Assembly: GCA_910574455.1 (NCBI GenBank)
Contig: CAJSYZ010000007.1
Location: 434,001 to 498,000, forward strand
Length of the DNA stretch: 64,000 nt
From: Trichaptum fuscoviolaceum
Taxonomy: Eukaryota > Basidiomycota > Agaricomycetes > Hymenochaetales > Trichaptaceae
Direction of reading: 5' to 3'
Notes under the pieces: generated by a model
Told to the model about the DNA's origin: nothing
The model's input: the letters and a program-made list of their open reading frames with translations, nothing else
Database searches by the model: none
Made by a program: the position numbers and the translations under genes
Part shown: positions 37,740 through 47,541 of the stretch, piece after piece
Layout: every line of letters begins with the position of its first letter
How positions within the stretch are numbered: position 1 is the stretch's first letter

Positions 37740-38784
37740 GATGGTTAAGAACGGAGCGAACGCGAATGAATGGTCTGCCAGAGCACAAGCATAGCGAGTT
37801 TATATTCTCTCTGCACTTGAGGCTGGCTAGCGTACGGTTTTGTTCGTCCGGCTGGCAATATAGTCTGCCACCTGCCCAATTTCGATAGTGTTGCCAGCAT
37901 GTCGGAGTAGAAATGTCTTCTCGAGAGCGATGCGTTTTTGTTGGCCCAGTGGTGATGGTAAGAGGAGGAGTTGGTGGAAGTCCCATCGGTCTTCAACTTT
38001 CGCTCGCGCTCGTCATCGCCAATCCGGGGTTTGCCGATACTACTGCTGGCGTATGTTCAAGTTGAGAGGTACAGATTTGTCGCCGACAAAATCATGTTTT
38101 TATTCGAAATCTTGAGTGTTTGAGACCTTGAGCTACTTATGAGGCGAGAATGCTCGTGGACACTAGATGCCATAATATAGGTGTTAGTATTCATCAATGA
38201 TTACCTGATTTCATATCATTCGTCTCTCAATTACCAAGTATAGCAGCCTTCTCAAGTTTTTGTATCATCGGTATGTTTATGTGCTAAACCTTCTCCGGGA
38301 CTCATGGAAAGGATCAGATTGTGAAAGACATTTTCTGTGTATTTTTTTGGATCATCGCTAAGCTTCGGGGCGATCATTCAAAGTGGTTTCTTCAGCGGTT
38401 ATTCAGGCGTTTGAATATATATTCAATACTGCTCGGTACTGATGTTCTTAATGATGCGAGCAAAACGTACGAGTTTAGGCATTGAGGAGGGAAAGGACTT
38501 GTGAGTGGACTTTCGAGTTTCATAGAGATATGTAACATACAATCTTGGCTGTTGGGAGTACCAGATGGCGATTTCTTGCATCTTGAGGAATGGTTGGTAT
38601 GAGAGCAATGTCCATGAGAAGGATTGCGACGCTGGAATGTTCGGCAAACCCATTCGCCATATAAATATGGACTCTTCGCAGGCGGCACGACACACTATCG
38701 ATGCAGCTCGTTGCTGAAGCATTGAGGAGAAAGCGTATTTTCAAACGGTGGACATTTGTAACTTTCTTCTGCGTGCTAAACAAA
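37740..38784. other. Arm end, sharp inverted-repeat junction at 38037, then unique sequence
   Basis: Positions 37740-38037 are the upstream region of the coiled-coil gene and match 42928-43225 in reverse complement. From 38038 the sequence is unique to the loop. A TTCAAGTTGA motif lies 18 bp beyond the junction (38055-38064). No gene was recognised between the junction and the PDX3 stop codon at 38785. ORFs at 38392-38783 have no recognisable motif. Confidence 0.6.
37799..37804 (-). promoter_or_regulatory. TATA-like box upstream of the left coiled-coil gene
   Basis: TATAAA on the minus strand, 60 bp before the ATG at 37739, at the same place as in the right arm. Position and sequence fit a TATA element. 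This is inferred only. Confidence 0.45.
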
Positions 38785-39535
38785 CTAAGGTGCTAGCCGT
38801 TCAATTTTCCAGGCGTTCTCTGCTTCAGACAACCGAGTATATCGCAACCGATCGTGTAGTCTTGATGGCTTCCCTGCCCAAAACTCAACTTCACTGAACA
38901 AACAAAGAGGGAATTATAAACATCTTTTGGCTTGCATATGAAAGGATGACGTACTTCGGAATCACTCGCCACCCACCCCAGAATTCTGGCAAAGGTACAT
39001 CCGCCTCGTCTGATTCATTCTTAACGTTAAATCTTTCTTTGATCTCCTTTAATCTCTGCAAGACCTCCCCATCTTCAACAACATCGCTTTGAGGACTCGC
39101 CCATGCACCAACTCTGCTACCCAACGGCCGTGTCTTGAAGTATTCCTCGCTTTCTTCCCGACTAACCTTTTCCACCCTACCTACTACTCGAATCTGACGA
39201 TGCATTTCTGTCCAATACAATGCGAGGGCAGCGTTTGGGTTTTCTCCGAGTTCGCGAGATTTGCGAGAGGTGTAGTTGGTGAAGAACACAAATCCCAGCT
39301 TATCGACTTGTTTCAGTAGCACGAAACGAGAGGAAGGAATCCCTGCAGATGTTGCTGTCGAAACGCACATGGCCTCGGGCTCATGTACTTTGCCTTGAGC
39401 TTCTGTGAACCATAGTCGGAACTGATCAAGAGGGTCAGGTAGGACGGACTGGGGTGCAAGTTGATCTTGAGCCATGTACTGTCTGTGCGATACCACACGA
39501 ATTTTGTCACCGGAAGGCTCAATAACGGCGTCCAT
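38785..39535 (-). CDS. PDX3: Pyridoxamine 5'-phosphate oxidase
   Basis: This FMN-dependent enzyme oxidises pyridoxamine/pyridoxine 5'-phosphate to pyridoxal 5'-phosphate in vitamin B6 salvage. Exons 38955-39535 and 38785-38893 join in phase and give 229 residues, matching the usual family length of about 230. Family landmarks in order are an N-terminal [51 protein letters not shown] (phosphate/FMN site), [32 protein letters not shown], and the spliced C-terminus [20 protein letters not shown]. The start MDAVIEP was chosen because a canonical intron (GTAAGT...GGACAG) ends just before it. An in-frame upstream ATG at 39634 would add 33 residues that resemble a targeting peptide. The gene is a housekeeping gene sitting in the unique loop of the inverted repeat. 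Confidence 0.92.
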
Positions 39536-39766
39536 TATTTCTGTCCGTAATTCCGTAGATTTCTGGCGAGTTTGAAGGAATATATGTCTGATAGTGGGTG
39601 ACAAGTGTAATGGTGAGAGCCTGTGAGCTGGCATGTTACTTACTATGTAGTAATCCGTCGAAGTTGAATCTGGATGACGCGCCGCGGCTTCAACCCATCT
39701 TATCTTTCGTTTTTCTTCGACTATTCTCAAGCTTGTTCCACTGTCAGTCAGGAATTGTATAACAAA
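39536..39766. promoter_or_regulatory. Shared divergent promoter of PDX3 and the hydrolase-like gene
   Basis: The two start codons point away from each other and are 231 bp apart. The interval probably contains a PDX3 5'-UTR intron (donor GTAAGT near 39642, acceptor just before the ATG). Both genes must share this short control region. Confidence 0.5.
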
Positions 39767-40669
39767 ATGCTAGGATATGTGCCCTCGCGTTCTCTTTACA
39801 GCTCTGGCGTTTGTCGCTGTTTGTCCAACTCAATATTATCAAGGTGCAAAAAACCCTTCTGACAGGAATTAGAACTAATGAAAACATGAAGAAAATGCTT
39901 ATATTCTACTTCCCCTCGCGTGTTGATACACGAGAAAGATGGGGCAACCGTCAAATACTTCCCCCCTGCACCCTCAGCACCAAGGCTTGTACCAACTCCG
40001 TTGGTAACTATAAGCGCATCTGGGTTAGAGAGTCTCTTGGAGTCGGAGGTCCTGTAAGTATTGGAGTGCACTTTTATGTGGGCACGGATCAGCTGATCGC
40101 ATCTTCATAGAAATGCTTTGTGCGAGGAATCGAGCTTGCAAGGTTTTGCTAGTTTTCAGTGTCGTCTTCCTTACGTGCGTCATGATGGAGATGTGGCGAA
40201 GACCGTGATGGACCGATTTGCAGCCAGTATGTTAGCTCTTTCAATTACACGCCTTCCGGATGAGCTAATTCGTGAAGATCTCCGTTCATTGATACTGTCG
40301 ACGGAATTTCCTTTTCCTCCCGTACTTTTCGCATATCGGCTAGGAAGCCTAATTGCGCAGACTTACGTATCATCGTATCCAGTATCCGCATTGATCCTTG
40401 ATGATCCAACCCCTGTTGAAAGCCTTGCATCCTGCCCTGGTGTGGCAGACAAGCTTCCTCTGCCGCTTGATGACTTCAATTTCGAGCCTAAATTCCCACT
40501 TCTAGTCATAGGGCACGCAGGAACGGAGAGCGCACAAAAAGAAAACAGATTGGTGAAAGAAGGTGCAGAATTCATGGAGGTTGCTCGACCTTCGATTGTA
40601 CCAAGTTCTCCCTCGATTCCTCCTTCCGTTCCTGCAACGTTGCGTTGGTTGGAAGAAATGGGGTTCTGA
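39767..40669 (+). CDS. Alpha/beta-hydrolase-like protein, possibly catalytically inactive
   Basis: Exons 39767-39843, 39892-40053 and 40111-40669 join in phase (introns of 48 and 57 nt, with a CTAAT branch-site candidate) and give 265 residues. The N-terminus (MLGYVPSRSLYSSGVCRCLS) is Arg/Ser-rich and could be a mitochondrial presequence. Then come RVLIHEKDGATVKYFPP, CEESSLQGFASFQCRLP and FPPVLFAYRLGSLIAQTYVS, a layout like the strand-elbow-helix of alpha/beta hydrolases. SALILDDPTP, FNFEPKFPLLVIGHAG and RLVKEGAEFMEV fit the later strands. At the nucleophile elbow, where GxSxG is expected, the sequence reads AYRLGS, so the usual serine is absent. Assignment rests on fold-like pattern only. 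No substrate is proposed. Confidence 0.65.
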
Positions 40670-41271
40670 TCGTACGTCACCTGTGGCCTATGTTCAGTTT
40701 CTCTGCTAACATTTTTTCCCTATATCAGTATTAGACGTTGTCACAAGTTGGTTACCGTCTCATTAAAAAGAAGCATTCGAACATGATGTTGATTCTGTCG
40801 AGGTTATTTCAGCTACATAGTTGTTAATGGTGAGGTTCTTTATTATCGTTGTGGTTGCTTTTATCTTGGGGTACCTCTGGAATATCCTAGAAGGTGGGAT
40901 ATAGACGCTTGGAGTGAGAGAAACTATTTTCTCATGCGCGGGTCTAGTTTGTCGCTATAGGCATTCAATGCGACGTTCCGCGTCGTTTTTTCACTTATTC
41001 TCATATTATTACCTCAATCTGGCATAATTCCGCTGCTTCAAGCTCCGAAGTCTTCGCTGATCTCTCATTGAAGCTCTAGGCAAACAAGTGTTGACCGCTA
41101 TGACAGTACAGCACATCGATTCCAAGAATAATCTGAATCAGGTCGACCGCGCCACCTACACGTTGTGTCCGCATGTTCATCTGAACACTAGGTCCATTAT
41201 CTGGCCCATGCTCTTACGCGATATCTCCTCGTTCTTCGCAACCAAGGCTCTAAGGCAAAGCTCGAACCGGC
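40670..41271. other. Intergenic; no gene recognised
   Basis: A 600-bp gap between co-oriented genes with AT-rich sequence. A 183-codon frame at 41088-41639 overlaps the MYND gene in another phase and is treated as a shadow. Confidence 0.5.
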
Positions 41272-42342
41272 ATGCCTCTCGAAGTAGCAACGCTCACAGT
41301 CACCAGAAAGGACGTGGAAGTCAGAACTATTGGAGACCGCATATCACTCGTGCGCAAGACTGGCCATGTCAGAATTACTCAATACAACTATGGCCGTGTC
41401 TCACCGGACAGCCCAGGAAAAGGGTTATGCACAGACCTTGTCGCGTCATGTACCGCAGTGGTGCTTCACTGTCCGTCAACCAAGCGTACGACACTATCGC
41501 ACTCGCCGAACTTCATGTACATGACTACGTTCATTCCACTTATCGATTGGGTAACGGGAGGACACGGGAAAGAGAATCCATCAGTGGACGAACAGATGGC
41601 TTTCTTCGGTGGGTCGGGCGCGGAGCCTTGTGTCCTTGAAGCCCATGTTTTACGGGGATATGCGTATGCGAAGGCGGAGGCAGTTACCTTCAATCATGCT
41701 GGCTGGTTGAAGGACTTTCGCGAGTTTTTTGGGATGGTCTCGCAGGCACGACAAATTACGCTTCATATTTTCGACTCCGAACGCCTTCTTCGCTCAGGAG
41801 CTGTGCTCGTGGATAAGACAACTGGGAAGATTACCCACGTGGAACTCGTGGCCGGCATGGACAGTTCGGCAGGATTATTATTCGAAAACCCTCATTTTAA
41901 CGGCCATTATTCTGGTCACCAAGTACATCAAGATTTATTCCTCGGCAGTCTGTACAATTCTCGAAGAACACCAGAACCGATGCCGCTGCGTTTGCAGTTC
42001 GACGTGGACCATTATTGTCTTCCCCATCCATTGACGGATGAGGCACGTCTTCTAATCCGTTCCAAACGTGTCGATGAACCACCGGAGGCACAGAGTGCGA
42101 TCGTACGGGAATTTGGAAACTCAGAGGACTGGATAGCTCTGGCGAGGAAGAAGATTGAATTTGTGCTTTTGAGCAATGTGTTTTCCACTGCCGCGATTTC
42201 ACGACCCTGTGAACTCTGTCCCGAAGAAGGTGCGAAGACATGCAGTGCTTGCCATGGTGCATGGTACTGCGGAGACGCTCATCAGCGGCTGGACTGGAAA
42301 GCACATAAGGCATGGTGTAGACGTCACCCTTATAGCAAATGA
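41272..42342 (+). CDS. MYND zinc-finger protein with CheD/NTAN1-like N-terminal region
   Basis: Single exon, 356 residues. The C-terminus (about 318-352) is a MYND finger: CELCPEEGAKTCSAC, then WYCGDAHQRLDWKAHKAWC. The sixth metal ligand, normally Cys in YCxxxC, is His here. The N-terminal part contains DLVASCTAVVLHC followed by TTLSHSPN, with Cys60 and His77 16 residues apart. That strand-Cys-strand-His layout resembles deamidases of the CheD and protein N-terminal asparagine amidohydrolase (NTAN1) type, in which Cys and His are catalytic. The MYND call is firm. The deamidase-like call is my inference from pattern. MYND domains usually bind proline-rich partner proteins. The gene lies in the unique loop of the inverted repeat. 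Confidence 0.75.
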   Translation: MPLEVATLTVTRKDVEVRTIGDRISLVRKTGHVRITQYNYGRVSPDSPGKGLCTDLVASCTAVVLHCPSTKRTTLSHSPNFMYMTTFIPLIDWVTGGHGKENPSVDEQMAFFGGSGAEPCVLEAHVLRGYAYAKAEAVTFNHAGWLKDFREFFGMVSQARQITLHIFDSERLLRSGAVLVDKTTGKITHVELVAGMDSSAGLLFENPHFNGHYSGHQVHQDLFLGSLYNSRRTPEPMPLRLQFDVDHYCLPHPLTDEARLLIRSKRVDEPPEAQSAIVREFGNSEDWIALARKKIEFVLLSNVFSTAAISRPCELCPEEGAKTCSACHGAWYCGDAHQRLDWKAHKAWCRRHPYSK

Positions 42343-43225
42343 TTCATATCGGCATTATGTCGACTAAACGTGTGTGGTTTCTATATTTTTCGTTCACGAT
42401 ATTTTTCCCGTTTCCACTTCGAAGCCTGGTGCTTCTCGATGCAAATTTCGTTTCTTTCTGTTTTCTTGGATATAGCAGAATTGATGATGATCATTAATGT
42501 ATAACATAGTCAGCTACAGGGAGTACTTTTAAATAATCAGAATTGAAATCAACTATCATCAAACCAGAAGTTCGCATGACTTGACTTGTAGGTATGGCTT
42601 CCTTTACGCTTTATACGTGCTATAGATTCACATTGACCACGGCTCTTACACTTGTATCAAAACGGCGCGTTGCTATTTTACCATTGATTTCCTTCCAACG
42701 TCAGCCATTAATGTTAATTGCTCCCTCAGCTACAGTCGGGGATCGTCCCTGGCAAATTCTGCATCAGACATCCGCCATGATTATCCTACCTTCGCACTTC
42801 ATGTCTGAAGAGTCGGAACGACAAATCAATGTATTTTTCTGATGCAGCGTAGCTAAAATTGTTGGCACAACAGCTGCTCCTTAGTAGTAAGTACCACAAC
42901 TAACCTTTAATTTATTGCGGCACAAGTTCGGCAAACCCCGGATTGGCGATGACGAGCGCGAGCGAAACTTGAAGACCGATGTGACTTCCACCAACTCCTC
43001 CTCTTACCATCACCACTGGGCCAACAAAAACGCATCGCTCTCGAGAAGACATTTCTACTCCGACATGCTGGCAACACTATCGAAATTGGGCAGGTGGCAG
43101 ACTATATTGCCAGCCGGACGAACAAAACCGTACGCTAGCCAGCCTCAAGTGCAGAAAGAATATAAACTCGCTATGCTTGTGCTCTGGCAGACCATTCATT
43201 CGCGTTCGCTCCGTTCTTAACCATC
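42343..43225. other. Loop end and sharp right-arm junction at 42928
   Basis: Positions 42343-42927 are unique AT-rich sequence without a gene. From 42928 the sequence becomes the reverse complement of the left arm. Positions 42928-43225 are the 298-bp upstream region of the coiled-coil gene, equal in length to that of the other arm. Confidence 0.6.
43161..43166 (+). promoter_or_regulatory. TATA-like box upstream of the right coiled-coil gene
   Basis: TATAAA 60 bp before the ATG at 43226, conserved between the two arms. Confidence 0.45.
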
Positions 43226-46200
43226 ATGAACACCAACATCCGCCCCTCTACGTTTACACTTCTTCGAGCTGCTCTCATTGCTGGGACTGTCTTCCTCCTA
43301 CCCACTCCGGGAGATGCTCCGATGGATGCTGCAGTGGACGACCTGTTCTCGTCAGCCCCGCTACTAGTGCAGCCATCGGTGCCGTCCTTACCACCTTCAG
43401 ACGTGGGTCCTGAGGTAGCCGACAATGTTGCTGCGATCATAGCGACGTCGGTCGACACCTTGGTCAACGCCACCGTGACTTCGACGAGCTCAAGACTGCC
43501 ACCGCTCGCCGTCTCGGTCCTGAAGGACTTGTCAGGAATAGCTCTAGAGCATGCCGCAGTATACTGCTGTGTGGTGGGTGCGTCTGTACTGGTTGGGATC
43601 TTTATTTCGTTCGGGAGACTCGTGACCATCGCACCGACGCGGCTGGGTGCTTGTTCGAGACGACTGTCTGTGCGCGGACGTCAATTTATATGTTTTCTGT
43701 GGTCCGTCCTTGAAGCAGTGAGTCTTCTCTCCTTCGTCGTGCTATCTCTTCTCACTTACCTGGCCCTATAGATACGCTGCCATCTGGGGCGAAATAGCGT
43801 GCTCGAGGACGAGATCGCCCGGCTGAGGGCTGAGTTGGACGATGTTTCCTCCCGCCTTGCCGTGGCCGAAGCCGTGCCTGCCGATCTGAGGACGCCAGAC
43901 GAGGTAACCCTACACCTCACGACAGCCGACACAGAGCCGCAGACAAAGGCCTGCGTTGAATCGCAGCCATCTACGGATGCCGATGCCGAGTCTATGAACA
44001 CCTCAGACGACATGTTCCCTACCCTCGTCGTAACTGAGCAGACCCGAACGTCGGAGAAGAGCTTCAAGCTAGACAAGTCATCCTTGACACTTGTCCTGGC
44101 CGAGGAAGAGGTCGATCCTATCTCCCATACGCTCTCGATGGAGCTCAGGGACGAGCAGACGAAGGTTCGTGAGGTTGGGGCTCAAAACAGCGAGTCTCAG
44201 GCGAAAGCCTCCTTACTGAAGTCGACTACTATTGATGATGAGAGGCAGAGGGCCAATTTGCTTTCGGAGGAGTTGCGCAGAACGATTGATACACTCACAA
44301 TTGCGCTGACGAAAGAGGAGACGAAGGTCCGCGAGGTTGAGGCTCTGCTCAAGATGTCTCAGGCGAAAGCCTCTGGACTACAGTCGGAATTTGAGGGCGC
44401 ACTTACGGAGGAGAAGATGAGGGCTGGCGCGGCGATTTCATTTTTGGCAGAAGCGGACGAGACGATATGCACGCTGACGACGGCGCTGACGAAAGAGGAG
44501 ACGAAGGTCCGGGAGGTTGAGGCTCTGCTCAAGATGTCTCAGGCGAAAGCCTCTGGACTGCAGTCGGAATTTGAGGGCGCATTTGGGCAGGAGAAGATGA
44601 GGGCTGATTCAGCGTTTTCACTTTTAGCAGAAGCGGACGAGACGATAGTCACGCTGACGACGGCGCTCACGAGAGTGTCGACGAAGGTCCACGAGGTTGA
44701 GACTCTACTCAAGATGTCTCAGGCGAAAGCCTCTGGCCTAGAGTTGGCGGTTGCGAAGGCGGGGTCAGCGACTGATAAGCTGAATGCGCAAGCGAAGGAG
44801 CTCGCGCTGCTACGGCGTCAGGTTGCCACAACGGAATCAGCACTCGACGAAGAGACGGAGCGGGCCGATTTGACGGCGGCCATGCTCATTCGGGCGAATG
44901 ACGGCTTTGTTTTAGTCAGGACGACTGTCGAGGCAGACAAGCGGAGGGCCGACGAGGCGGAACGCAGCATGGAGGAGGTGAAATATTGGATAGAGAAGTA
45001 TACCATGGCTCAGGAAGCGGAAAAGAAGGAGATGAAGGAGGCTGCTGAGGCTGCTGAGACAGAGATCCAACGTTTACAGCAGGACAACACGCGGCTCGCA
45101 GATGCGATGCGTCGAGCTCACTTGGACGCTGACATTGCGCAGGAAGAGGCGAAGACGATATCAGCATCTACAGGGAAGGAGATCCAGGGACTGACGCTGA
45201 GGATCGCGTTCTTGGAGAAGGAGAAGGGTCGATCGAAGTCTGGCCAGAAGCTCTTGACATTCCACTCTACGACCAACAAGCAGCTTCTCAGAACCTTGAA
45301 GACGCAGCAGTGCTCGTCGGAAGCATCGATCCGTCGATTGAAAGCACGGCTCAAGAGAGTGACGAAGAGGGCCAACGACTTGGACGCGGAAGGAAAGGCG
45401 TTGCGGGAGAAGCACAGGGAGCAGGCGAAGTTGTCTTGCAAGTTGAGGTCGATGCAGGTCTTAGACAGGCACGGAAGTTCGGGGAGTGAGGCGCGGAGAC
45501 AACCTAGTCCAGTGACCCTCCCCACGATAACGTCCTTTGAGACTGCGAAGACCGAAGACGAACAAAAGACAACGCTGTTGGAGCATCAGTTAATTTCTGG
45601 TCAGTATATATCTATTCTGCTTGTGTTTATCCGCTTATTGACGCTGCATTGGGATAGCTCCGACGCCTGACACGATCAGTCTGTGCGAGTCGCCTCTCCT
45701 ATCTCCCTTTGAGACGAGGGGCGGCTTCGGGGACATGCTGGACAGGGCATACGCGTCCGTCGGTACCGACGGGCTCTGCTCTCTTGAATGTCCTCTCCCC
45801 AGCGATGATCCGACACCGGATCCCGACGTTCGAGAGGGACGCATTCCTTTGGACTCGGGTGTGGGACTGCATTCTCTACCTGAGACGCCGACTGGTACCA
45901 CAGCGTTGACAACCCTGTATGCTGTGGGCTCGGGGAGGAATTGTGACACGATGCTGGAGACATCGACACAGTCTGCAGCGCCAACTATGCTGTCACTCCC
46001 GGTCGTCGGAGAAGACGGTCCTTACCTGGCCCCGGATGATAGAGAACTTTCAAGATTGCCCAACGTTCTGGAGCTGCCTCGCTGTACTGCGAGTCTGACG
46101 GCCCTGGAGACCATACCGGCATGGTCGCCAGGAGAAGTCGACGAACTCGAAGCTCAGGCATCTGAATCTGTGGTTCTCTTATCTGCACCTGATCTCTCTG

Positions 46201-47228
46201 ATCTGCCGAATTTCCCTTCTGGAACTGTGTCTTGGTCAAGATCGCTTTCTCGGATTGTACAAGAAGTAGACACTCTTGAGGCGTCTGCATCTGTAGTGCT
46301 TCTGTCTGGACCTACTCTGTCTGATCTGCCGTCATTCCCATCTGGCACGGTGTCGTGGTCTAGATCGCTTCATCGTTCTGCCTTGGCTGGGACTGGAGCT
46401 GAGGATGTACTGTTACCACACTGTCTTGTATTCTCGGATTCCTTGGATGACGCCGTGGCTGAGGCAAGCTGCGACAGCCCTGGAGGACCAAGCTTATCGT
46501 CGAATACATCGCTGAGTGCTCTTCCATCAGGAGCAAGGATAGAGGCGATGCTGCACGCTCAGAGGCGAGAGCAGCAGTATAGTCTTTCTCCTTCGTCGTC
46601 TTCGAGTTCGGTCGAGGGCTGCATTGGGGGATCATTTATGGACTCTGAGTTGGACGTTTTGGAGTTGTTCGACTCGCGTTTCAATGTTTTGACCTCGACT
46701 CCTCGAAAGGGTTCCAGACTTGGGCAGATGCCAATGTCTGGGTTGCGGTCCATTGAGAAGCAGGGAACGTCAAGCCCAGTACCTGAGCTCTCAATGTCGC
46801 ATGAAATGGACGCAATCCTGCCCAATTATCTGGTTCTGCCATCTGTGTCTGTGCTACCCGCGGCCTTGGTTCCAGGTGAGGCGCACAATAATATGATCTC
46901 GATTCTTGCGTCTGACATCGATACAGTTTCAGCCGCTCGTAACTCGTCGTTGTGGGAAAAGGTGGCCTCTGTTGCATTATCCTTGATCAAGTCGCTGCCT
47001 GTCAGCGAGGATATGCCTTCAAGTAGCGGCGGACCTTCCGAGTCCCTCCAGCAGAAGCCATCAGCTCAGAAACCTGCGGGGGCCCTTGCGATGGAAGGTG
47101 GCGAGATGGAATGTGATGGTCGTGTCCGAGATGCTCGTACGCACGCATTTCGAAATCGGTCGTTGGAGAATTTGCAGCGTCAGCGGATTGTCAGTAAGAA
47201 GATAGGCTCGCGTGTGCCAAGTGAGTAG
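43226..47228 (+). CDS. Long membrane-anchored coiled-coil protein, right copy (1,296 aa)
   Basis: Exons 43226-43717, 43772-45599 and 45658-47228 give the same length and structure as the left copy at 33737-37739. By eye, exon 1 has about 8 differences in 164 residues. Exon 2 (coiled coil, 609 residues) has only two (Met to Val at 174, Gly to Ala at 184). Exon 3 is identical for its first 249 residues, then has about 17 differences in the last 272. All differences keep the frame open, so both copies look functional. The Met-to-Val change at 43799 destroys the only ATG of exon 2, which shows exon 2 must be translated by splicing from exon 1. Features are a signal-like N-terminus, a membrane helix near residues 107-128, a charged coiled coil with 60-residue repeats, and a Ser-rich tail. 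The family is not recognised. Confidence 0.8.
44159..44758 (+). repeat. Coiled-coil tandem repeats, four units (right)
   Basis: 180-bp units with shared TKEETKVREVEALLKMSQAK, matching 36207-36806 in the other arm. Confidence 0.8.
46146..46370 (+). repeat. Two tandem Ser-rich units in the coiled-coil protein tail (right)
   Basis: Two units with a 41-residue period, each with LSDLPxFPSGTVSWSRSL, identical in protein sequence to 34595-34819. Confidence 0.75.
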
Positions 47229-47541
47229 GATAGTGTATTTAGATAAGTAGTTTAGTGTGTGGTATATAGGGTAGATATATTTTCATATTCATCTAAACTT
47301 ATGCATTTGAGGGCTTTGAAGGGACAAACAGCACCAAACAAACGCGTCGCGTCGAGTTCGCAACTTGCGCTGTTTTCTTCCACTTCCGTCTGCGACACGC
47401 CTTATATGCCAGAAGTTGAAGGGAGGCATACTCAACGAGCAACCCGTCGGGTTCTGACCTTGCAGACAAGCAACATTTTATCTAGGCTGAGACACTCTTC
47501 AACGCATACTAGTAAAGCTTTACAACAGGAATTACGAGGGC
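47229..47541. other. Short, diverged spacer before the right FunK1 copy
   Basis: The first 60 bp or so after the stop match the left arm. After that the FunK1 upstream region and N-terminal coding part of the left arm are only faintly traceable, as out-of-frame, stop-containing sequence near 47440-47540. The AAGTTGAA-type repeats seen in the left arm are missing. Confidence 0.5.

Larger units (their letters stand above)
30440..38037 (-). repeat. Left arm of a large inverted duplication
   Basis: This is the reverse complement of 42928-49965. The inner edge is sharp: similarity stops at 38037 here and at 42928 in the other arm. The outer edge is gradual and falls near 30440. The arm carries a coiled-coil membrane protein gene and a FunK1 kinase gene plus 298 bp upstream of the former. 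It is about 0.56 kb longer than the right arm, mostly because of extra sequence upstream of and inside the FunK1 N-terminus. Identity is highest over the coiled-coil exon and lower on both sides. Confidence 0.9.

Noticed and set aside
39536..39634. Extended N-terminus of PDX3 from the ATG at 39634
   Set aside because: The family length and a canonical intron ending just before the ATG at 39535 favour the shorter protein. The longer form is kept only as an alternative.
41088..41639. 183-codon plus-strand frame overlapping the MYND gene
   Set aside because: Its sequence has no recognisable motif, and the overlapping MYND frame is clearly coding.
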